A DNA stretch of 64,000 nucleotides, from positions 2,214,258 to 2,278,257 of the forward strand of contig CP133960.1 in assembly GCA_036251875.1 (NCBI GenBank), written 5' to 3'. Origin of the DNA: Orbaceae bacterium lpD02 (GTDB lineage: Bacteria > Pseudomonadota > Gammaproteobacteria > Enterobacterales > Orbaceae). Of this stretch, positions 22,136-31,576 are shown in pieces (within the stretch, counting starts at the first letter, position 1; every line of letters starts with the position of its first letter). Below the pieces are notes generated by a model. That model was not told the origin of the DNA. It did not search any database and was given only the letters and a program-made list of their open reading frames with translations. Both the position numbers and the translations under genes were made by a program.

Positions 22136-22891
22136 ATGAATGTTGCTTTTGTAACTGGCGCCTCAGCCGGATTTGGTGAAGCTATTTGTCGTAAATTGAT
22201 TGCTGATGGATATAAAGTTATAGGTAGTGCAAGGCGTATAGATAAACTAACCACTTTAGCTACTGAGCTTGGGGATAATTTTTTACCGTTACAATTAGAT
22301 GTAACACAAAAAGATGCGGTCGATAACCTACTATTAAGCCTACCGCAAGGCTTTAAAAATATTGATATCTTAATTAATAATGCAGGATTAGCGCTAGGAA
22401 TGGAGCCTGCATATGAAGCAAATTATGATGATTGGGAGACGATGGTTCATACTAATATCATCGGCTTAATGCATTTAACACGGGTTATTCTCCCCAGTAT
22501 GGTTGAACGTAATTTTGGCTATATTATTAATTTGGGCTCTACAGCAGGTAATTACGCTTATCGAGGTGGTAATGTCTATGGTGCAACTAAAGCTTTTGTT
22601 AAACAATTTAGTGCCAATTTACGTACTGATTTATTCGGTAAAAAAATACGTGTAACCAATATCGAGCCAGGATTATGTGGTGGTACCGAATTTTCCAATG
22701 TAAGATTTCATGGCGATAAAGCACAAGCTGAAGCTATTTATCAAAATGTTAATTTTATTACTGCGGAAGATATTGCTAACACCATTTCATGGCTAGTTGA
22801 TACACCTGCACATTTTAATGTTAACTCATTAGAAATCATGCCAGTTGCTCAAGTAGCAGCTGGGCTTGCGGTATCTAAAGATATGACATAA
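22136..22891 (+). CDS. ydfG: NADP-dependent 3-hydroxy acid / L-allo-threonine dehydrogenase YdfG
   Basis: A classical short-chain dehydrogenase that oxidises 3-hydroxy acids such as L-allo-threonine, L-serine and 3-hydroxypropionate with NADP. The glycine-rich TGASAGFGEAI is at the N-terminus, NNAG lies near residue 87, and the catalytic Ser-Tyr-Lys set appears as GSTAG and YGATKAF. DWETM and MEPAYEANYDDW match YdfG. The start at 22136 has an AAGGAG site 7 bp upstream; an in-frame ATG-like start at 22115 is rejected for that reason. 251 residues against 248 in E. coli. Confidence 0.94.
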   Translation: MNVAFVTGASAGFGEAICRKLIADGYKVIGSARRIDKLTTLATELGDNFLPLQLDVTQKDAVDNLLLSLPQGFKNIDILINNAGLALGMEPAYEANYDDWETMVHTNIIGLMHLTRVILPSMVERNFGYIINLGSTAGNYAYRGGNVYGATKAFVKQFSANLRTDLFGKKIRVTNIEPGLCGGTEFSNVRFHGDKAQAEAIYQNVNFITAEDIANTISWLVDTPAHFNVNSLEIMPVAQVAAGLAVSKDMT

Positions 22892-23100
22892 TTATGTACT
22901 ATATCAATATGCCTAACTTATATTAAAATCTATTGTATTAAAGCGGATTACTGACAATTGCGTTACGGTTAGGTATGGTTATTTGATTGTAAGCCGCTAA
23001 CTTAAAAATAAAAAAATTTGATTGTTAATAAAATACACTTGCACTTATGTTCAGTGATTGCTATTCTTTTGCCTTAATAGTGAATTGAGGTTTATCAACA

Positions 23101-23430
23101 ATGGCATTTTCTGCGGTTATCAATATATTTGCAAATAGCCTTCCAGGCACAGATAGCTATGTGAAGCTGCGTCAAGCAATGCAAAAATTAATTCAAGAAG
23201 ATCCTAGTAATGCTGCGGTTTACTTTTTGGTATTTGGTTTTGCTCGTACTTATGTCATGTTATATGAAGATCAAGAAGTGTCACCACAATTTGCCGAAGA
23301 CAACCAAAAACTGATGCTGTCCTATCTAAACATACTTGATAGCGCACTCAAAAAAGGTGATGGTGCTAGTTTATATAGTGCACTAAATTGTGTTGTGAAC
23401 GAATACGAAAATAGTAAAAAAGTTTTTTAA
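23101..23430 (+). CDS. Hypothetical protein, 109 residues
   Basis: Not recognised. The product is a soluble, probably all-helical protein with no signal peptide or membrane segment and no cysteine except one near the C-terminus (SALNCVVNEYE). The central stretch NAAVYFLVFGFARTYVMLYED is hydrophobic but contains polar residues. It is preceded by a plausible ribosome site (TGAGGT) and followed by a clear intrinsic terminator, so it looks like a genuine single-gene unit between ydfG and the thr operon. Confidence 0.7.
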   Translation: MAFSAVINIFANSLPGTDSYVKLRQAMQKLIQEDPSNAAVYFLVFGFARTYVMLYEDQEVSPQFAEDNQKLMLSYLNILDSALKKGDGASLYSALNCVVNEYENSKKVF

Positions 23431-23435
23431 TACTG

Positions 23436-23470
23436 CAGCCCGACTTAAAACGTCGGGCTGTTTTGTTTTT
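23436..23470 (+). terminator. Intrinsic terminator of the 109-residue gene
   Basis: A 9-bp perfect stem CAGCCCGAC / GTCGGGCTG with a seven-base loop is followed by TTTTGTTTTT. It is a textbook rho-independent terminator on the plus strand, 6 bp after the stop. Confidence 0.92.
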
Positions 23471-23473
23471 GGA

Positions 23474-23487
23474 TTGATATCAATCAA
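23474..23487. promoter_or_regulatory. Perfect FNR-type box upstream of the thr leader
   Basis: TTGATATCAATCAA equals the FNR consensus TTGAT-N4-ATCAA at all ten fixed positions. It lies between the preceding terminator and the thr leader peptide, 20 bp before its ATG, so it would overlap or sit just downstream of the thr promoter. That suggests repression or modulation by oxygen. A bare 14-bp match can occur by chance in AT-rich DNA. Confidence 0.5.
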
Positions 23488-23506
23488 GCGAGATGAAATT
23501 AGGCAA

Positions 23507-23575
23507 ATGAAAACAGTAATGATTATTAACATGATTATTGGCACCTCTGGCACCATTAGGCTCGGAGCGGGTTGA
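23507..23575 (+). CDS. thrL: thr operon leader peptide
   Basis: A 22-codon frame lies immediately before an attenuator hairpin. It holds five Ile and three Thr codons (MKTVMIINMIIGTSGT then IRLGAG), the amino acids that control this operon in E. coli. The ending GAG is also that of E. coli ThrL. Ribosome stalling at Ile/Thr codons would free the segment GCGGGTT (23568-23573 region) to pair with AACCCGC, preventing the terminator. Thr codons are fewer than in E. coli, so isoleucine may weigh more here. Confidence 0.8.
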   Translation: MKTVMIINMIIGTSGTIRLGAG

Positions 23576-23593
23576 TTTTTCCTAAAATCGTCG

Positions 23594-23623
23594 AAAAACC
23601 CGCAAAATTTAGCGGGTTTTTTT
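23594..23623 (+). terminator. thr operon attenuator
   Basis: The stem AAAAACCCGC / GCGGGTTTTT (eight-base loop) ends in a T run and lies 18 bp after the leader peptide stop and about 78 bp before thrA. The upstream copy of AGCGGGTT at the end of the leader peptide can pair with the same AACCCGC arm, giving mutually exclusive antiterminator and terminator. Confidence 0.88.
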
Positions 23624-23700
23624 ATACCTCAATATGGCTCAATGCATATTGAAAACAACAATATACAATATAACTTTGATCAACAGGTGAAAGGTGCAAT

Positions 23701-26157
23701 ATGAAAGTATTAAAATTTGGAGGAACATCCGTTGCCAATGCTGAGCGTTTTCTTCGCGTTGCGGAGATTATTGAAAATAATGCCAAGCAAGAACAAACCG
23801 CCATCGTATTATCAGCGCCAGCTAAAATAACCAATCATTTAGTTGCGATGGTTGAAAAAACGGTGGCAGGACAAGATATTAAACTCAATATTCAAGACGC
23901 TGAAATGATCTTTGCTAGTCTTCTTGCTGGCTTAGCAGATGCCTTCCCCAATTTTGCTTATGAAGAAATGAAACGTTTCTCGCTCAATGAGTTAAATAAC
24001 CTAAAACAACTTTTTCATGGTATTCAACTATTAGGGCAATGTCCTGATAGCATTAATGCCACTATTATTTGTCGTGGTGAAAAATTATCGATTGCGATAA
24101 TGGCGGTACTGCTTAAAGCTAAAGGCCATAGCGTAACAGTAATTAATCCTGTTGCAATGTTGCTTGCCGACGGTGACTATTTAGAGTCAACCGTTGATAT
24201 TAACGAATCAACTCGTCGAATCAAAGAGTTAAATATAGCCAAAAATGACATTATTTTAATGCCAGGATTTACGGCGGGTAATGAAAAAGGTGAGCTTGTT
24301 GTGCTTGGTCGTAATGGTTCTGATTACTCCGCAGCAGTATTAGCGGCTTGCTTGCGCGCAAGCTGCTGTGAAATTTGGACTGATGTTGATGGCGTATATA
24401 CCTGTGATCCTCGCCTTGTTCCTGATGCCAGATTATTAAAAACGATGTCTTATCAAGAAGCGATGGAATTATCTTATTTTGGTGCTAAAGTCCTTCATCC
24501 TCGAACAATACTCCCTATTGCGCAATTCCAAATCCCATGCTTAATTAAAAACACTAATAATCCAGATGCACCAGGTACGCTAATCGGTGCTAATGTTGTT
24601 GATACTTCATCGCCGGTAAAAGGGATCACCAATTTAAATAACATGGCGATGATTAATGTTTCGGGGCCAGGTCTTAAAGGTATGGTAGGGATGTCGGCTC
24701 GTGTATTTTCAGCGATGTCATATGCGGGGATTTCGGTTGTATTAATCACCCAATCCTCGTCAGAGTACAGTATTAGCTTTTGTGTGCCACAGGCTGAGCT
24801 TTACCGAGCAGAGGACGCTTTAAGTGATGAGTTCTACTTAGAACTAAAAGATGGTTTACTCGAGCCAATAGAAGTGATCGATAAGCTAGCCATCATCTCA
24901 GTTATTGGTGATGGTATGCGAACATTGCGCGGATTATCAGCTAACTTTTTTACGGCGCTAGCAAAAGCCAATATCAATATTGTTGCCATCGCGCAAGGTT
25001 CATCGGAACGCTCTATTTCGGTCGTTGTGGATAATGATATTGCCGTAATGGGCGTTAGAGTTGCTCATCAAATGTTATTTGGTACTGATCAAACTTTAGA
25101 TGTATTTATTATTGGTGTTGGCGGCGTAGGCGGGGCGCTCGTTGATCAGATTAGCCGTCAACAAACTTGGCTTAAAAACAAACAAATTGATTTAAAAGTC
25201 TGTGGTCTATTTAATTCAAAACATAGCATATTTAATCGCGATGGACTCAATTTAGCAAACTGGCGTGATGCAATAAAACAGAGCACACAGGCATATACTC
25301 TAAATCAAATTATCGAATTTAGTAAAGATAATCGCTTGCTTAACCCTATTTTAGTCGACTGTACATCAAGTGCAGAGGTTGCAGGTAAATACGTCGATCT
25401 TCTCGCGAATGGTTTTCATATTGTTACGCCAAATAAAAAGGCCAATACTTGCTCAATGGATTACTATTTACGCTTACGACAAACCGCGGCCAAAAGTAAA
25501 CGTAAATTTCAATATGACACGAATGTCGGGGCCGGCTTACCAGTTATTGAAAATCTGCAAAACTTACTCAACGCGGGTGATGAACTCATTCGTTTCTCGG
25601 GGATCTTGTCAGGATCACTGTCATTTATTTTTGGTAAACTTGATGAGGGTATGTCATTATCAGCGGCGACACAATTAGCTAAAGAGAAAGGCTTTACCGA
25701 ACCCGATCCTCGCGATGATTTATCCGGTACTGATGTGGCAAGAAAACTTTTAATTCTCGCGCGAGAATCAGGCTTACAGTTAGAACTAGCGCAAATCAAG
25801 GTAGAATCAGTTTTACCTGACTCATATTCACAGGGTAATGTGAGTGAGTTTATGGCTAAGCTCCCACAACTTGATGCAGAATTTAAAACTAAAGTTGATA
25901 CCGCCGCCAAGCAAGGTAAAGTACTACGTTATGTGGGGAGTATTGATAATGGGCAATGTAGTGTTAAAATTGAGGCTGTCGATAGCGATGATCCGCTATA
26001 TAAAATTAAAAATGGTGAGAATGCATTGGCATTTTATACTCGGTATTATCAACCCATTCCATTAGTTTTGCGTGGTTATGGTGCGGGCAATGATGTAACA
26101 GCCGCGGGTGTATTTGCCGACATCTTACGAACAACTTCGAGCAAAATCGGTGGTTAA
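23701..26157 (+). CDS. thrA: Bifunctional aspartokinase I / homoserine dehydrogenase I
   Basis: It phosphorylates aspartate and later reduces aspartate semialdehyde to homoserine, the first and third steps toward threonine. The N-terminal kinase begins [17 protein letters not shown]. Tandem ACT domains for threonine feedback lie around residues 315-460 ([13 protein letters not shown] and [15 protein letters not shown]). The dehydrogenase Rossmann motif [13 protein letters not shown] starts near 472. 818 residues against 820 in E. coli, so complete. It is the first structural gene of the thr operon, directly abutting thrB. Confidence 0.97.
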   Translation: MKVLKFGGTSVANAERFLRVAEIIENNAKQEQTAIVLSAPAKITNHLVAMVEKTVAGQDIKLNIQDAEMIFASLLAGLADAFPNFAYEEMKRFSLNELNNLKQLFHGIQLLGQCPDSINATIICRGEKLSIAIMAVLLKAKGHSVTVINPVAMLLADGDYLESTVDINESTRRIKELNIAKNDIILMPGFTAGNEKGELVVLGRNGSDYSAAVLAACLRASCCEIWTDVDGVYTCDPRLVPDARLLKTMSYQEAMELSYFGAKVLHPRTILPIAQFQIPCLIKNTNNPDAPGTLIGANVVDTSSPVKGITNLNNMAMINVSGPGLKGMVGMSARVFSAMSYAGISVVLITQSSSEYSISFCVPQAELYRAEDALSDEFYLELKDGLLEPIEVIDKLAIISVIGDGMRTLRGLSANFFTALAKANINIVAIAQGSSERSISVVVDNDIAVMGVRVAHQMLFGTDQTLDVFIIGVGGVGGALVDQISRQQTWLKNKQIDLKVCGLFNSKHSIFNRDGLNLANWRDAIKQSTQAYTLNQIIEFSKDNRLLNPILVDCTSSAEVAGKYVDLLANGFHIVTPNKKANTCSMDYYLRLRQTAAKSKRKFQYDTNVGAGLPVIENLQNLLNAGDELIRFSGILSGSLSFIFGKLDEGMSLSAATQLAKEKGFTEPDPRDDLSGTDVARKLLILARESGLQLELAQIKVESVLPDSYSQGNVSEFMAKLPQLDAEFKTKVDTAAKQGKVLRYVGSIDNGQCSVKIEAVDSDDPLYKIKNGENALAFYTRYYQPIPLVLRGYGAGNDVTAAGVFADILRTTSSKIGG

Positions 26158-27093
26158 ATGAGCAAGTCAATAAAAGTATATGCCCCAGCCTCAATGGCCA
26201 ATATTAGTGTCGGATTTGATATTTTAGGGGCGGCAATTCATCCTATCAGTGGTGTAATGCTTGGTGACACTATTATTGTCGAACAAGCAACGCAGTTTCA
26301 ATTAACGAATAAAGGTCGATTTGTTAAAAACCTACCGAAAGACCCTAAACTTAATATTGTATATCAATGTTGGCAACGTTTTTGTCAGGCAATGGGTAAA
26401 ACGCTGCCTGTTGCCATCACACTTGAAAAAAATATGCCAATTGGTTCTGGTCTTGGCTCAAGTGCTTGTTCGGTAGTGGGGGCATTCGTCGCCTTAAATG
26501 AATATTTTAATAAGCCATTTAATGAGCAACAAATGCTAAGCATGATGGGGGAGCTTGAAGGACGGATCTCCGGCAGCGTGCATTATGATAATGTGGCACC
26601 TTGTTATTTGGGTGGAATGCAACTTATTATTGATGAAATGGACATTATCAGTCAGTCCATTCCTCATTTTGATAATTGGTACTGGGTGATGGCCTACCCT
26701 GGCATAAAAGTCTCAACAGCAGAAGCGAGAGCGATTTTACCTGCACACTATCAAAAACAGGACTGTGTTGCCCATGGACGTTACGTAGGTGGCTTTATTC
26801 ATGCTTGTTACACCAACCAGCCACAACTGGCGGTCTCGATGCTACACGATAATATTGCAGAGCCTTATCGTAAACAATTATTACCTAATTTCGAACAAAC
26901 ACAAACGGCAGTTAAACGCTTAGGTGCTCTTGCTTCAGGCATATCAGGTTCAGGACCAACGATTTTTGTTATCGCCGATCAGCTTGAGATCGCTCAGCAA
27001 ATTGAATTATGGTTGCACGCTCATTATTTACAAAATGATCAAGGCTTCAGCCACATTTGTAAGATTGATAAACAAGGTACGCGAGTTGTTTAA
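26158..27093 (+). CDS. thrB: Homoserine kinase
   Basis: A GHMP-family kinase that phosphorylates homoserine. The N-terminus [18 protein letters not shown] and the ATP-binding loop [16 protein letters not shown] are characteristic, and the C-terminal [10 protein letters not shown] motif is intact. 311 residues, as usual. The ATG directly follows the thrA stop with no spacer, so translation is coupled. Confidence 0.97.
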   Translation: MSKSIKVYAPASMANISVGFDILGAAIHPISGVMLGDTIIVEQATQFQLTNKGRFVKNLPKDPKLNIVYQCWQRFCQAMGKTLPVAITLEKNMPIGSGLGSSACSVVGAFVALNEYFNKPFNEQQMLSMMGELEGRISGSVHYDNVAPCYLGGMQLIIDEMDIISQSIPHFDNWYWVMAYPGIKVSTAEARAILPAHYQKQDCVAHGRYVGGFIHACYTNQPQLAVSMLHDNIAEPYRKQLLPNFEQTQTAVKRLGALASGISGSGPTIFVIADQLEIAQQIELWLHAHYLQNDQGFSHICKIDKQGTRVV

Positions 27094-27161
27094 CCAACCT
27101 ATACTGCTCGCAAAATAAACGACTAAACAAAATTTAAGCATAGATAGAGAGTCGAAATATT

Positions 27162-28451
27162 ATGAAACTTTACAATTTAAAAGATCATTCTGAACAAGTT
27201 AGCTTTTCTACGGCAGTACAACAAGGGTTAGGTAAAGGGCAAGGACTCTTTTTTCCACAGGATTTACCTAAATTTACGCCGAGTGAAATTGATTCATTAT
27301 TAACATTGGATTTTGTCAGCCGCAGCGCTAAAATCTTATCAGCATTTATTGGTAGCGAAATAAGCAGTGAAGATATGCAGCGCCTAGTTAAAAATGCCTT
27401 TCAATTTCCTGCCCCTGTTAAGCCTATTGAAGACGACATTGGCACATTAGAACTATTTCATGGTCCGACCCTTGCCTTTAAAGATTTTGGTGGTCGTTTT
27501 ATGGCACAAGCGCTAGTACAAGTCGCGGCTGACAAAAAAATAACTATTTTAACGGCTACATCTGGCGATACCGGTGCAGCGGTTGCACATGCATTTTATA
27601 ATTTACCTAATATTCGGGTGGTGATCCTTTACCCACAAGGGAAAATTAGCCCTTTACAAGAAAAACTATTTTGTACGCTGGGTGACAATATTCATACTAT
27701 TGCGATCAAAAGCGATTTTGATGCGTGCCAAGCACTAGTAAAAAAATCATTTGATGATGAAGAGCTAAAAACAAAAATTGGTTTAAACTCCGCTAACTCT
27801 ATTAACATCAGCCGATTACTTGCACAAATTTGTTACTACTTTGAAGCGTTTGCCCAGTTAACGCCAAAACAACGACAACAGTTAGTGATTTCAGTACCTA
27901 GCGGTAATTTTGGCGATCTGACTGCTGGCTTGTTGGCTAAAACGATGGGGCTACCGATCAAACGCTTTATTGCCGCAACTAATGCTAATGATACCGTGCC
28001 GCGTTATTTAGCAACGGGCAAATGGCAGCCTCATAAAACAGTCGCGACAATATCGAACGCGATGGACGTAAGTCAACCCAATAACTGGCCACGCATAGAA
28101 GAGATCTATAAACGAGAACAGTGGGCATTAAAATCACTTGCTTATGGTGCCGTCTCCGATCAAGTTGCAAAAGAGACAGTACGACAACTTGACCAGAAAG
28201 GCTATTTGTCCGAGCCGCATGGTGCCATTGCTTATCGTGTATTGCGCGATCAGCTACAAGAGGGTGAATACGGACTATTTTTAGGTACTGCTCATCCTGC
28301 TAAATTTAGGGAAGTTGTTGAAGCTATTTTAGCTAAACCCATTCCATTACCGATAGAACTCGCAGAGCGTGCTGATATGACCTTATTATCTCATGTTATG
28401 CCAGATGATTTTGCCAAATTACGCGAATTTCTAATTAGTCTAGCGTGGTAA
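27162..28451 (+). CDS. thrC: Threonine synthase
   Basis: A PLP enzyme that converts O-phosphohomoserine to threonine. The PLP lysine motif ELFHGPTLAFKDFGGRF lies near residue 105, with the cofactor phosphate loop SVPSGNFGDLTAG downstream. 429 residues, matching E. coli (428). It ends the thr operon, 68 bp after thrB. No strong terminator hairpin was identified after it. Confidence 0.97.
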   Translation: MKLYNLKDHSEQVSFSTAVQQGLGKGQGLFFPQDLPKFTPSEIDSLLTLDFVSRSAKILSAFIGSEISSEDMQRLVKNAFQFPAPVKPIEDDIGTLELFHGPTLAFKDFGGRFMAQALVQVAADKKITILTATSGDTGAAVAHAFYNLPNIRVVILYPQGKISPLQEKLFCTLGDNIHTIAIKSDFDACQALVKKSFDDEELKTKIGLNSANSINISRLLAQICYYFEAFAQLTPKQRQQLVISVPSGNFGDLTAGLLAKTMGLPIKRFIAATNANDTVPRYLATGKWQPHKTVATISNAMDVSQPNNWPRIEEIYKREQWALKSLAYGAVSDQVAKETVRQLDQKGYLSEPHGAIAYRVLRDQLQEGEYGLFLGTAHPAKFREVVEAILAKPIPLPIELAERADMTLLSHVMPDDFAKLREFLISLAW

Positions 28452-28595
28452 CTTTTTTAGTTATTATTCTATAATGAGCGCTGACAAGCCAAAATCAAAA
28501 AATAAGATTTAGCCGGCAAGGATGCAGGCTGTTGTTAAAATAATATAATTAAGCTATTTTATTCAAATGATCTCCATAAATAGCGAGGAAAATAA

Positions 28596-29042
28596 ATGCA
28601 CTGCCCATTTTGTAATGCAGACGACACTAAAGTGATCGATTCTCGTTTAGTTGGTGAAGGCTATCAAGTCCGTCGCCGTCGACAATGTAATGAATGCAAT
28701 GAACGTTTTACGACCTTTGAAGTTGCCGAATTGATTATGCCCAACGTGATAAAAAGTAGCAAAATCCGTGAGCCATTTAATGAAGATAAACTACGCAGTG
28801 GCATGCAAAAAGCACTGGAAAAGCGTCCAGTAAGTTCAGATGCTATTGAAGATGCCGTCACTCGCATAAAATCAAAACTTAGAGCAACAGGCGAACGAGA
28901 AGTTCCAGGCAAGCTCATTGGTGACTATGTAATGGAAGAGCTTAAACATCTTGACAAGGTTGCTTATATTCGGTTTGCCTCTGTCTATTTTAGCTTTGAT
29001 GATATCGAGCAATTTAGTAAAGAAATTGCCAAGTTACAGTAG
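28596..29042 (+). CDS. nrdR: Transcriptional repressor NrdR
   Basis: NrdR senses ATP/dATP and represses ribonucleotide reductase genes. The N-terminal zinc ribbon [17 protein letters not shown]...[15 protein letters not shown] is intact. An ATP-cone domain follows ([16 protein letters not shown]...). 148 residues, typical. It lies 8 bp before ribD, the same nrdR-ribD order as in E. coli. An AGCGAGG ribosome site precedes the ATG. Confidence 0.97.
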   Translation: MHCPFCNADDTKVIDSRLVGEGYQVRRRRQCNECNERFTTFEVAELIMPNVIKSSKIREPFNEDKLRSGMQKALEKRPVSSDAIEDAVTRIKSKLRATGEREVPGKLIGDYVMEELKHLDKVAYIRFASVYFSFDDIEQFSKEIAKLQ

Positions 29043-29050
29043 CAATAGTC

Positions 29051-30190
29051 ATGACGGATTCATCTTATTTTAGTGATTGTGACCAAACCTATATGGCTAA
29101 AGCGATTGAACTCGCGCAGCTTGGTCGTTTTACGACTACACCAAATCCCAATGTAGGTTGTGTTATCGTCAATGATAACCAGATTATTGGTGAAGGTTAT
29201 CATATTAAAGCCGGCGGTCCTCATGCCGAAATCCATGCCCTAAGACAAGCCGGATCCCTAGCTACAGGGGCGACTGCCTATGTCACTCTAGAGCCCTGCA
29301 GTCACTTTGGTAAAACTCCCCCATGTGCTGATGCATTAATCAAGGCAGGGATTGCCAGAGTAGTAATTGCCATGCAAGATCCCAATCCACAGGTTGCTGG
29401 CCAAGGTGTTTATCGACTTCGGCAAGCTGGTATTGAGGTCGATATTGGATTACTTGCCAAACAAGCAGAGCACATTAACCGCGCTTTTTTAAAGCGTATG
29501 CGTACCGGTATGCCTTATGTTCAACTTAAACTCGCGACCTCACTAGATGGCAAAATAGCGATGGCATCAGGCGAAAGCAAATGGATCACCTCCAGCGCTG
29601 CGCGGCAAGATGTCCAATGTTTTCGCGCTCAAGCAAGCGCTATTTTAAGTACTCGGGCAACCGTACAAGCTGATAATGCCAGCTTAACGGTGCGTCACGC
29701 TGAATTACCACACAATATTAAAACCCTTTATCCTCAAGAGACAATTCGCCAGCCTATTCGGCTAATTATTGATAGCAAAAATAAACTGACAGGTGATGAA
29801 AATATTTTTAAACAACCAGGCGAAACATGGATTATTCGTAAAGAGCAAACGGTTTTGCCTAAAGCCAATTGCCAATTACTCGTTGAATCCTCTTTACAAC
29901 CTACGATTAACTTGACCTATTTATTAAAACAGTTGGCAGAAAAACAGCTAAATTCGATCTGGGTTGAAGGGGGGAGCCACTTAGCCGGAGCGTTAATTGA
30001 ACACGACCTTGTTGATGAGTTAATTATCTATTATGCCCCCAAATTACTTGGTCATAATGCACTTGATATGGCGATATTACCTAATTTAGATCAGCTTTCA
30101 CTCGCACCAGAATTTGCGTTCCATTCAGTTGATATGATAGGTACTGATTTGCGCTGCATACTACATAAAAAGCCACCTTTATTACTATAA
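29051..30190 (+). CDS. ribD: Bifunctional riboflavin biosynthesis deaminase/reductase
   Basis: It deaminates the pyrimidine ring and reduces the ribosyl side chain in steps two and three of riboflavin synthesis. The N-terminal deaminase has the zinc motifs HAEIHAL and PCSHFGKTPPCADAL. The C-terminal reductase has KLATSLDGKIAMASGESKWITS and WVEGGSHLAGALI. 379 residues, slightly above E. coli (367). Co-oriented with nrdR and probably co-transcribed. ribE/ribH are not in the window. Confidence 0.96.
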   Translation: MTDSSYFSDCDQTYMAKAIELAQLGRFTTTPNPNVGCVIVNDNQIIGEGYHIKAGGPHAEIHALRQAGSLATGATAYVTLEPCSHFGKTPPCADALIKAGIARVVIAMQDPNPQVAGQGVYRLRQAGIEVDIGLLAKQAEHINRAFLKRMRTGMPYVQLKLATSLDGKIAMASGESKWITSSAARQDVQCFRAQASAILSTRATVQADNASLTVRHAELPHNIKTLYPQETIRQPIRLIIDSKNKLTGDENIFKQPGETWIIRKEQTVLPKANCQLLVESSLQPTINLTYLLKQLAEKQLNSIWVEGGSHLAGALIEHDLVDELIIYYAPKLLGHNALDMAILPNLDQLSLAPEFAFHSVDMIGTDLRCILHKKPPLLL

Positions 30191-30265
30191 ACCAAGTGGT
30201 AGGTCGAGATAAACGCATATTGCCTTAGCAAGCAGGCTTATCATGGCGATTAATTCCGCCACTAA

Positions 30266-31192
30266 TCAACCGATAAATTGATAGCTATCACCTAATGCGC
30301 TAGCTTGAACGCCAAACTGGCGCAAGTAATGATCAACGGCATTCATTGATTGCCAATGATTTTCGCACCAATCAGGCGCTAATAACGTCGGCTTTCGCGC
30401 ATTGGCAGAAATACGATGATATACGATCTCTTTTGGCGTATGGCGAATTAACTCACCAGCAATATCAACATACTCATCTAATGATAATACGGATTGACGG
30501 CCCGCCCGCCATGCTTTGGCCATAATGCTGCCTTCAACAATATGTAAAGGGTGCAATTTTAAGCCATCAACGCCCGTGTCTAGCACACGGTTTAACGTCG
30601 TAAAGCAGTCTTGTTTGGTCTCTTTAGGTAAGCCGACAATTAAATGTGTGCAAACTTTTATACCTAATTGGCGAGCTTTTTGCGTGGTCTTATGATAGTC
30701 GGCGTAAGTATGACCTCGATTGATCTCATGCAGTGTTTTATCATTCGATGTTTGTAGACCAAGCTCTAGCCAAACTTCATAGCCTTGATTTTGATACTCC
30801 GCCAATAACATTAATGCTTCATCAGGCACACAATCGGGACGTGTGCCAACGCAAAGCCCTACAATATCAGCGTTTTGTAAGGCTTCTTCATACATCTTTT
30901 TCAGTATGGCAACTTCCGCATAAGTGCTGGTGTAAGCTTGAAAATAAGCTAAATAGCGCTGTGATTTTTTCATTTGTGATGCTTGTAAAACTAGCTGTTC
31001 GCTGATGGACTTAACTTGAATTGATTCATCGATGATCGAAGCGACATTACAAAAAGTACAACCGCCACGGCCTAACTCACCGGTTCTATTTGGGCAGCTA
31101 AAGCCACCATGTAAGGTTAGTTTATAAATTTTTTCACCATAACGACGCGCGAGATCGGCGCCAAAGGTATTGAGGACTAAATGTAATTGCAT
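30266..31192 (-). CDS. yhcC: Radical SAM protein YhcC (TIGR01212 family)
   Basis: A radical-SAM protein of unknown substrate. The cluster motif is the spaced form GGFSCPNRTGELGRGGCTFCN typical of this family. Later blocks LGLQTSNDKTLHEINRGH and KVCTHLIVGLPKET belong to the SAM barrel. 308 residues, typical. It is divergent from gltB, as in E. coli, which supports the assignment. No role in glutamate metabolism is known. Confidence 0.93.
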   Translation of the reverse strand: MQLHLVLNTFGADLARRYGEKIYKLTLHGGFSCPNRTGELGRGGCTFCNVASIIDESIQVKSISEQLVLQASQMKKSQRYLAYFQAYTSTYAEVAILKKMYEEALQNADIVGLCVGTRPDCVPDEALMLLAEYQNQGYEVWLELGLQTSNDKTLHEINRGHTYADYHKTTQKARQLGIKVCTHLIVGLPKETKQDCFTTLNRVLDTGVDGLKLHPLHIVEGSIMAKAWRAGRQSVLSLDEYVDIAGELIRHTPKEIVYHRISANARKPTLLAPDWCENHWQSMNAVDHYLRQFGVQASALGDSYQFIG

Positions 31193-31444
31193 TAACGGTA
31201 ATTGCTATCATGATTAATTTATCGTTGAATTATTATAAGGGTGAAAATCTCAACTGAACACTCTTTATTCTCCAGTCGGTTAACAATTATAGTTATTGGT
31301 AATTAGCTAGTTCTATTTTGCGTTATTTGCACCATCAACAAACATTTTTTCCCTGCAACTGAGCAACCGACTTATGGCGATCCATTAATTCTATTAATAT
31401 CGCACATCAGTTTATTAATATCTTGACTTATAAGTAGAATTAAT

Positions 31445-31473
31445 TTGACCAAATAGGCTTTTATCGCTAATTT
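31445..31473 (+). promoter_or_regulatory. Candidate gltBD promoter
   Basis: TTGACC (31445-31450), a 17-bp spacer and TAATTT (31468-31473) would give a leader of about 97 nt to gltB. The rest of the 384-bp yhcC/gltB divergent region holds no gene. I did not find an unmistakable Lrp or other regulator site in it. Confidence 0.45.
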
Positions 31474-31576
31474 TTATGTCAATATCAAGGCAGGTATTTG
31501 GTCGTTAAGGTACAGTTAATAGTGCTTCTGGGCAATGGTCTAGGCGATGTACAGATAAAATTGAGAGGCAATGATT

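Noticed and set aside
25509-25910. 133-codon minus-strand frame inside thrA
   Set aside because: Antisense to the homoserine dehydrogenase part of an intact thrA; no ribosome site.
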